This document shows, piece after piece, positions 56,215 to 64,000 of a stretch of 64,000 nt of DNA (the stretch's first letter is position 1; each line of letters begins with the position of its first letter). This DNA is from Hippophae tibetana (Eukaryota > Streptophyta > Magnoliopsida > Rosales > Elaeagnaceae), in NCBI GenBank assembly GCA_037013495.1, contig CM072811.1:38827452-38891451 (forward strand). Direction: 5' to 3'. Position numbers and translations under genes: made by a program. Under the pieces are notes generated by a model. It ran no database searches. It was not told the origin of the DNA and was given only the letters and a program-made list of their open reading frames with translations.

Positions 56215-59150
56215 ATGCCGGACCTCAAGAGTGCTCCATATCTCGTTCCTGAGTCCGAGTTTGACTTACTCAATGATACTCTGAGTCTTCTACCTCCCGA
56301 TTCCATCAACATCAACAACAACAACGATTATTGTAGTAGTCACTCTTCTCCGAGTTCATTCACGAGTCAGAAGACTCAAACTCAACGACCGAGTCTGATT
56401 CAGCGAAGTGCGAGCAGCCATTCTCTTCTCCATAACAAATGGACTAATCCGCTTCTTTCTTCTGTCGCTTCCGAGTTTTTTGACTCCGAAATCGGTCCGT
56501 TTAGGAGAGTTTATAGTGCCGGAGATTTACAGGTCATAATTAATCACTATATTGCTCGCATATTTACATTCCGATGCTCACTCTATCCTTGTTACGTTCT
56601 CTAGGCTACAGTAATTATTGTATGCAACTAACTGTGCACTCCAATAAGACCCGCCAACGTTTTTATTTATTTATTTATTTTATTAAATACCTGCCTTCAT
56701 CAAATAGCTACTATTTTTTATTATTATTGGCGTTTTCTTTTTACTTACTTAAAAACTGGGGGAATGGGACCCTAAATTGGAAAGTTATTTTCATGTTACA
56801 TAATAATTTCCATAATTTAAACCATCAATAATCTCATTTATTCATTGCAAATAAACATTTAGTTTTTTTTTAATTAATTTTATGAATATGTTGGTTGCAG
56901 ATGGTTAATATGAGACAACAGAGTTATAAATCATCAGAAAGTCCATTATCAAATGAGAGCAATGCAATTATTGAAGGGATGCGCAAAGCTTGTCCTTATA
57001 GTCCTGAAGAAAAAAAAGAGAGAATTGAGAGATACAAGAGCAAGAGAAACCTAAGGAACTTCAACAAGAAGATTAAGGTGTTTTTGTTTTCTTTTGTTAC
57101 TGTTAAAATAAATAATAACATCACACAAAATTTCTATTTTATTTTAAATATATTTTCATATATTTTCTTTAAAATTAAAAGAAAATATTCATACTTATTC
57201 TGATTATACATATTGATAATTTTAAACCAAATGAATTATATTTTAATATGATTATTATTTGATCAAGTTTATTTTAATGAATATTAGTTTCACTTTTTTT
57301 TATTGAAGATGTAGAAATTGATACAGTCATGCATATATATATATATATACATACTAAGTTACTCTTTTTGAAGCCGTTATGTTCTTCTTGGTGTCTGTCA
57401 ATTTGATTGCCGAAAGATCCATTAAACGAAAGGGAAAAGAACAGCATTAACTAGAAAGCTTCTATATAAAAATATGGGAACAAGTAAAAGGAAGAAGCTT
57501 ATAATAATAATTAGACAAGAACAGCATAAAAAGGTTAAATGTTGGGTTTGCTACAAGAACCGTGCTAGATATTCTCTATAATCTAGTCTAATATTTTTTT
57601 TTGTTACCATAAATAACTAACACACAATTAAAATAAAATTGAGAATAATGAAAATAAAATGAAAACAAATATTTTATTTGAAAAAATTATAAACAAATTG
57701 GGGTAAAAAACCACAGATAAATGTAAGATAGGGATTACAATAACTACTCTCTAGTTACAATGAAATAACAATTTTAATCTCTATTATAATAGTAGAAATA
57801 ACTTTCTCACAAAATAAGGAAAATATTACTTACAAAAAATGAACAAATTTTTAAGTAATAACTCACGAGATAACTCTTATAAAGATTTTTCATATCTTTC
57901 TTATGGATGCTCTCTAATTCATTTGCTATTATATTTTGCACAAATGAAACAAATTATTTATAGGCAATGTCCTTGAAGAATTTGTTGTAGCAAAGACTCC
58001 ATATTCATTTACATTTTGAATGAATAAGAAATTATTGCTCTAATAGTATCCTTAATTAAATATTTTTCATGTTTTTTACTTCATCCATTAACAAAATATA
58101 ACATTAAACTAAGTAAATGACTTTATCACTAAATAAAACCATCAATTATCACATTTTTTTAACATCTACTACGATATGATTAGTTTTTTTTATATTTTTT
58201 ACTTATTTCTTATTATTATTTTAAATATATATTATTAAAAAATTATATGTTAAGTATTAACACATAAATATAACATAATTAACACTAAAACATAATACCA
58301 ATAACACCACGTGAATACAACTAGTACAATATGCAATTCCACTCCCAGCTACTTTCAAAGTTTAATCATATGTGTCTTTCATTATCGTTTATGTTATTGA
58401 AATTTCACCATTAATTATGGTTCACATACTCTCGTATCATCTAAGATCCAAAAAAACAAAAAATATCATTTCATCTTGTTTCAAATTACATTAATTATAA
58501 ATCAACCTAAAAAATCCACCTTCAGTAAAATTGATTTTTATAACATTCTCTGTCCGTCTAATTAATTATAAAAAAAAAAACACAGTTAGAATTATACAAA
58601 TAATTATTAAATGTTTACGCAGTTTACTTTTATCTTCTTATTTTCTATCTTAATTTGATCTTTTATTTTTCAATTTCATTTTTTAATTTAATCGTTTTAT
58701 TTTTTAATTTTTACAATTTAAGTTTTTATTTTTTAAAAAATATTAAAATTTAATTTCAAATCATTCTTAAATTTTGAACTAAATATGTTAAAATTAAAAA
58801 ATAAAATGAAAAAATTATACAATTAAAAATTACCAAAATTAAAGGACCAAATTATGATATAAAGAAAAATGAGTTAACCAAATTATAGAATATTTTAATA
58901 CACGTCTCTGATTTATACCATGAAGATTGTATATTAAATGAGTTAACCAAATTATATATATATTGTGTAGTATGCATGTAGGAAGACACTAGCAGACAGT
59001 CGACCACGAATAAGAGGAAGATTTGCAAGGAACGATGAAATTGAAAAGAGGTCTCAAATTCAGTGGAGTGACATAATTGGAGATCAAGATGTTGACGACG
59101 AAGATGATAATTACTGGGTCAATATCCTTGATGATTCTCTTCAAATATAA
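56215..59150 (+). CDS. CCT-motif protein (CONSTANS/TOC1-like motif), three exons, 224 aa
   Basis: Exons 56215-56532, 56901-57077 and 58971-59150 join in phase with GT-AG introns (368 and 1893 bp) to give 106, 59 and 59 residues. The start is the first ATG after a CT-rich leader. The N-terminal half is Ser/Asn-rich with a conserved-looking PFRRVYSAGDLQ ending exon 1. Residues 147-188 are a complete CCT motif: RIERYKSKRNLRNFNKKIK, then YACRKTLADSRPRIRGRFAR across the second intron. An acidic tail (DVDDEDDNYW) follows. There is no B-box zinc finger or response-regulator domain, so it is a single-CCT protein rather than a CONSTANS or PRR protein. CCT motifs act in nuclear import and DNA or NF-Y binding in light, clock or sugar-responsive transcription; the specific role is unknown. 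All splice sites are intact. Probably functional. Confidence 0.9.
57078..58970 (+). other. Long second intron of the CCT-motif gene
   Basis: This AT-rich intron runs from donor GTGTTT to acceptor TGTGTAG. It splits the CCT motif after NKKIK. I see no transposon, RNA gene or conserved block in it; a short TA run lies near 57333-57350. Confidence 0.75.
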
Positions 59151-62112
59151 TTCCATAACACAATAGCAGATGAAATATACATTGGTTTAAGAATAATGAT
59201 TCCAATCAATAAGATGATATGACATAATAAAAAAATAAAGAGAATTATAAGTGACCTTAACTTTTATTATTGAAATTTGTAATTAAATTTTTTTATTGAT
59301 CGAGATCACCACATTAATATCAGTTCAAAATTACACTAATTCAACTTTTCAATGAATTAAATGATATATATAGTTGTTGAAGTAATTGTATTATTGTAGA
59401 AATAAATAATACATTGTAAATAAATAAAAAGGGTATGAGCAGGCATGGAACCAAGTTTGAGGGAACATTTATTAATAATGTATTAAATATTAAAAATTTA
59501 AAATAATTAAATAATTTACATTATGTATTTTAAATTTTAATATGCATGAATAAAAGTGTACATCATATATCATTTTTTTTAAAAAGTGTACATCATATAT
59601 TATATTTCAAAAAATATCATTATATAACTTTAAATAAAGATAAAAAAAATTAAGTTATTATGTGAAATACATAAATTAAATATAATAAAGTTAGAAGGAA
59701 AATATTTGTATTATAAATTTCATGGGCTAAATTTACTTAGCAAACGTTTTTAAAAAGTAATTCTTTAATTTTTTATTAATTAATAGTACGTACCTATTCT
59801 CATGGTAGATGGCCTACTGAAAAAGCTGTATAAGAGGAATTTATAATGAGATGTTGAAATGATATATTTTGTACTCCTTTTTACGAGATACATTATTAAC
59901 TGCATAGTTAATATTAGTGTTTTAAAGCTTAGGGGATGCCATGCCCCCTTTTATCCTACTGCAATTCAGTCCTTGTTGGGAGAGAGTATAATATTTATAA
60001 TAAATAAATAAATCAGGCATTATATATTATATACAAGAAAAAAAATACCCTAGTGATTATTAAATTTATATCTTTAGATATTTGGTTTTTAAAAATTTTA
60101 ATTTATAACGTTTTAATATAAATACTTTAAATATTTAGGAAGTAATATGAAAAAAATTCATAATTAAACTTATATATATGGGACAATATTTTCCTTAAAT
60201 TTTATCAAAATAAGACACTTTACTTTTTAAAATATATATTTTTTATAAAATAATAAGATTTAAATATATTAATTAAAATTTTAAATATTTAAATATTTCA
60301 AAAACATAAATTTAATAAAATTATTATCATCCCATCCTTAAATACAAAGCTAAAAAGCTACATAGCTTTCTTCAAAAGTAGACAAATTTAGTCGTCAATT
60401 AATCATTGACAACTCTACCGTCTGAGAAAGGGCTTCTCTAATCCAATTGTATTACCCCACTCTCGTGGTTTTTTTTTTCTTTTAATATATATATATAATC
60501 ATTGATGATCTTTGAAAGAGCAGGATTGAATCATGTCATTGAAAAAGATATAACTGAAAAAATTATGTAATTAAAGTGTCTATTTTTTATAATAAAAAAT
60601 TAATATTTTAATTACATAACTATAAATAATATGAATACATATAACTATATATGCAACTAAAGTGTTACAATTTAAATTTTTTAATGACATGTGTTTTATG
60701 TAAAAACTATGTCAAAGAAGTTTTCAAATGACATTTTTAGTGACATATAGAGTAACTTTCTCTTGTTTACTAGGTGTGAGTTGATTAACTATATATTAAA
60801 AAAATAAAACTCCACTTTCATATGCTTCACACATTGTTTGAGGTTCATAGTTTTGATTAATTATGTAAGATTTTAGGAGTGTTAATAATATTCGTGAAAA
60901 ATATATTTAAGTATAAACTTGTTTCTAGATGCGTTTACATATTTGTTATTCAAAGTTGAAGAAACGTTCAAGCTTCAATTTGGATTTACACACATAGGAA
61001 ATATATGGTATATATATTAGTCAATTGATTGAGTCTTAGGTTGATCGATCGAAGGACTAGATCGATTGGGAATCAATCATATATGATCTAGTTACTTTCA
61101 TATTGAAATCTAATTGGAGTGGACCAATTGAAGTTAGGTTTGATCAATCATGTTTGATCTACTTGCTTTGAGTTTTTATTAATTTTTATTGGATCGATCT
61201 AAAAGGGTTTCGATCTATTGACTTATTGGTTGGATAGATTGAGCTTGGTTTAGATCAATAGAATACGTAAGTTTTTAACTTAAAATCATTTTGTTTACTC
61301 GAACCAAACTTATAGATTACCATATTATCTCTATTTATTACTACTTTATGAAATCTTTTATGGATAGAAAGGTTATTGCTTTTTGACCTAGCATTAGAGT
61401 TTTGAATTCCCCTGTATAAACAACCTAATCCTTTTTTTTTTAAATAATTACACATATTCTATTAATCTGATTATTTGTACATTCTCTTAAATTTTTTATA
61501 AAAACTAGATCATATATTTTTAGATGTAATCTTGATTATGAAATATATTGTGTGGTTATGTTTGATTGATTTATATGTCTGTTTTTATGATATTGTGCTT
61601 TGAACTCTCATTTTAAAATTTGTTAGATGATTTAATTTATTTGATTTATATCTTGAATCTTCTAGTTAAGGTTTTACATTGTTGAATATGCTATAGGAAA
61701 AACTTTGCACTTGTGTTATTTGTGCTAACTTTTCAGGTGCTTGTTGAGCGTCTTTGATTGTTCGTATGACTCGAGGAGACTATGAAAAAGCGAATGAATA
61801 TAAGTAGATTATTTTGGGAATTTTATTTGTGGAGAGTAGTTTAAGATCTAACTTTATAATTAAAATAATTTTTCACAGTTGATATTTAGATAGTTTGGTG
61901 TAATAGTGATTTTACTCTTAAATTATTGTTATGATATAGATTGCTTTTATCTAAAATATCATGTGTTATATTTATCTTTATTTTGTTTTATATTATTTAT
62001 ATACGTTTGTATGTTTAATCGGTTGATAATTTTTAATTAAATATAATTCATAAAATTATCTATTCACCTCGTATGGATAATTAGATTAAAACTTAAATTT
62101 TCAAATTGGTTA
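59151..62112. other. 3' UTR then intergenic DNA, no gene recognised
   Basis: Poly(A)-signal-like AATAAA words occur soon after the stop and near 59400. Around 61020-61260 the words 'gatcgatcgaa' and 'gatcaatcat' recur in a loose pattern that could be an old retroelement piece. The remainder is AT-rich with no domain. Confidence 0.5.
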
Positions 62113-62340
62113 TGTTAAGTTATATTTATTTCACTTGTACTACACTTCCACTATTTCACTTGTACTACACTTGTACTATTTCACTTGTACTACACTTACT
62201 ATTTCACTTGTACTACACTTACTATTTCACTTGTACTACACTTGTTACAACTCTATAAATAGAGTTCTCTATGTACATTCTAAGACACACCAATACAACA
62301 TTAAATCATTCTTTCTTCTTATCTTTCTATACCCTTCACA
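62113..62340 (+). promoter_or_regulatory. 5' LTR of copy B
   Basis: It is 228 bp, starting TGTTAAGTTATATTT and ending CCCTTCACA. It has five copies of 'acttgtactacac', against eight in the 3' LTR of copy A, and a TATA box TATAAAT at 62254-62260. Confidence 0.9.
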
Positions 62341-62404
62341 TGGTATCAGAGCCTCTCATATACCTCTAAAATTTCTATCAAAATTTCGCCTCTCTTCATC
62401 ACAG

Positions 62405-62525
62405 TCAATCCGACTCACCTCAACTCGGCTCACTCCAACCCGGCTCACCTCAACTCGGCTCACTCCAACCCGACTCATCTCAACTCGGCTCATTCCAACC
62501 CGGCTCACCTCAACCCGGTTCCAGG
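62405..62525 (+). repeat. Leader tandem repeat of copy B, unit 30 bp
   Basis: The paired phrase 'ctcaactcggctcactccaa' plus 'cccggctcac' repeats about four times with small changes. In one frame it encodes alternating RLTST and RLTPT units. Degenerate units are visible at about 34105-34205 in copy A. Confidence 0.85.
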
Positions 62526-62617
62526 CTTGTTTTCAACTCCTCTTTTTATTTTTAAGGATATCTCCTTTATACTGTTTCTATAAATTTGCTTTACATTTCC
62601 TCCATTATTTCGTTAAA

Positions 62618-64000
62618 ATGGACCGAAATGATGTCCCAAAACCAATCTCTACCACCCTTGATGATACTAACTACCTAGCCTGGGCACAAGCAATGAAAAG
62701 TTTCTTGAAAGGACGCAAGCTATGGCGTTTCATAACTGGTGATATCTCTATACCCATCCAAGAAACCACTGAAAACAACTTCTTATTTGCTGACCGTCTT
62801 GAAGACTGGGAGAGTAAACACCATCAAATTATTACCTGGTTCCGTAACACCACCTTACCCTCCATCCATGGTGAATTTGGGCGTTTTGACACTGCCAAAG
62901 AAGTTTGGGAATTTCTTGAGGCTCGCTTCACTACAACAGATTTGGCCAACCAATATCAACTTCTAACAACTCTTCATACCAAACGCCAAAGGGCTGATCA
63001 AACCATTAACCAATTTCTCTCTGAAATGCATACTATTTGGGATCAACTCGCTCTCTCTGAACCAAGTTGGACGAACAAGATTGATGCTGAGATGTTTGCA
63101 ACTTACCGTAATCACCAGTGTCTTGTTATTTTTCTCATGGCTCTCCATGATCGATTTGAACCTGTTCGGGCTTCCTTACTCCATCGGAGTCCTTTTCCAT
63201 CCTTAGATACTGCTGTGACCGAGCTTCGCTCTGAAGAACTCGGATGGGGGTTTTCAAAGTTCATCATACAGATTCTGTTCTTGCCACCCCTTTTTATCGC
63301 CCTAAAGGAGGTTCAAAAGAGGACTTCAAACATCAAGGTTGCACCTACTATCACAACCCCAATCATGAGCTTCTTACATGTCCCATTCGGGTATGTATAT
63401 ATTGTCACAAGAAGGGTCCAGGATACTTTAACAGAGATTGCTTTCAGAATCCCTCTCAGCATTCCTCACGGAATCCCTCTCGGAATCCCTCTCAACATGC
63501 TTCAGGTAACAATAGTAACTCATCTATCACTGCTGCTGTTTCTGAGGATAATCATGACAAATTTACCTTCTCTACTCAAGAACTTGAAGGTCTTCTTAAA
63601 CATGTTCTCTCACATTCTAGTAATCCTCCTTCTACTGCCTTGTCTCTCACATCAGGTAAATCTTTATGGTATTTTGATTCTGCTTGTTGTAACCATATGA
63701 CTCATGATACTCACATCTTCTCTCCCACACAATCTTCCATCTCCAAACCTTTAATTCAAACTGCCAATGGTTCACATATGCATGTTAATGCTGTAGGAAA
63801 AGTTTCCACATCTTCTATATCACTTTCTGACACCTTTCATATTCCCAACCTTACTCTAAATCTTATCTCTGTTGGTCAATTATGTGAACTTGGTCTTACT
63901 ATTACTTTTTCCTCTTCTGGTTGTCATGTGCAGGATCCACAGACAGGACAGATCCTTGGGATAGGCCGTAAGGTTGGACGATTATTTGAACTTATCGACC
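62618..64000 (+). pseudogene. Copy B gag-protease, one frameshift, partial
   Basis: The ATG at 62618 gives MDRNDVPKPISTTLDD and an open Gag through TELRSEE (about 63236). There one A is missing relative to copy A ('gaagaactcgg' against 'gaagaaactcgg'). After this shift the true frame continues: a first zinc knuckle with its second Cys changed to Tyr (CTYYHNPNHELLTC) and a second knuckle CIYCHKK. A short run of SRNP units is not present in copy A. The protease follows (FDSACCNHM, about 63675), then a segment with SVGQLCELGL, up to the window end. The upstream open frame through the LTR and leader (from 62135) is in phase with gag but probably accidental. Confidence 0.85.

Larger units (their letters stand above)
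62113..64000 (+). mobile_element. Ty1/copia element, copy B (runs off the window)
   Basis: The 5' LTR is 62113-62340, followed by a perfect tRNA-Met site (TGGTATCAGAGCC, 62341-62353), a repeat-bearing leader, gag and protease. The window ends in the segment between protease and integrase. It is closely similar to copy A in the same orientation, but lacks its stop codons. It has no inserted transposon and retains the TATA box (about 62254). Confidence 0.93.

Noticed and set aside
62135..62617. N-terminal extension of copy B Gag as a real protein part
   Set aside because: Its first part precedes the TATA box and so would not be transcribed from this LTR. The family ATG at 62618 matches copy A and the related intact element.

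Overview
The window is strongly AT-rich plant nuclear DNA, most likely from a eudicot. It is dominated by LTR retrotransposons primed by initiator tRNA-Met, with a TTTAGGG-rich DNA-transposon family and one intron-containing host gene of the plant-specific CCT-motif family. There are no bacterial operons, ribosome binding sites or CRISPR arrays. I cannot name the species.

Layout. 1-12.4 kb: an old, non-coding LTR element (degenerate LTRs near 1104-1649 and 11828-12376) is split by a much younger chromovirus (5828-10590, minus strand). The chromovirus keeps gag, protease, integrase and a chromodomain but has no reverse transcriptase or RNase H. 12.4-17.3 kb: decayed coding remnants, including an Athila/Tat-type Ty3 gag-protease joined directly to an integrase scrap, and a doubtful host-gene fragment. 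17.3-23.3 kb: a LINE remnant interrupted by an apparently complete Ty1/copia element (17947-23289) with a 1379-codon open gag-pol, 206-bp LTRs and a 5-bp target duplication. 23.3-32.7 kb: solo-LTR-like sequence, a tandem duplication, and a decayed minus-strand copia element (about 25.0-29.5 kb). 32.75-38.7 kb: a copia copy ('copy A') with target duplication TGGTT, many stop codons, and a DNA transposon inside its 5' LTR. 38.9-40.7 kb: another copia pol remnant and LTR-like sequence. 41.27-42.36 kb: a second, inverted copy of the TTTAGGG-rich transposon, abutting a 5'-truncated copia element (to about 47.5 kb) whose Gag carries three tandem zinc knuckles. 47.5-56 kb: intergenic DNA with no recognisable gene. 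56.2-59.15 kb: the CCT-motif gene, three exons. 59.15-62.1 kb: intergenic. 62.1 kb to the end: 'copy B', a better preserved relative of copy A running off the edge.

How parts relate. Copies A and B and the intact element at 17.9 kb form one related group (short LTRs, similar Gag start, the same D-S-A/S protease variant). Comparing A with B shows how stop codons accumulated in A. The nesting order (old LTR element, then chromovirus; LINE, then copia; copy A, then TTTAGGG transposon) gives a relative chronology. Only the intact copia element appears able to encode its own mobility, and only the CCT-motif gene appears to serve the host. I found no undescribed biological system here. The most unusual items are the recently inserted RT-less chromovirus, the TTTAGGG-rich transposon family, and the triplicated zinc knuckle.
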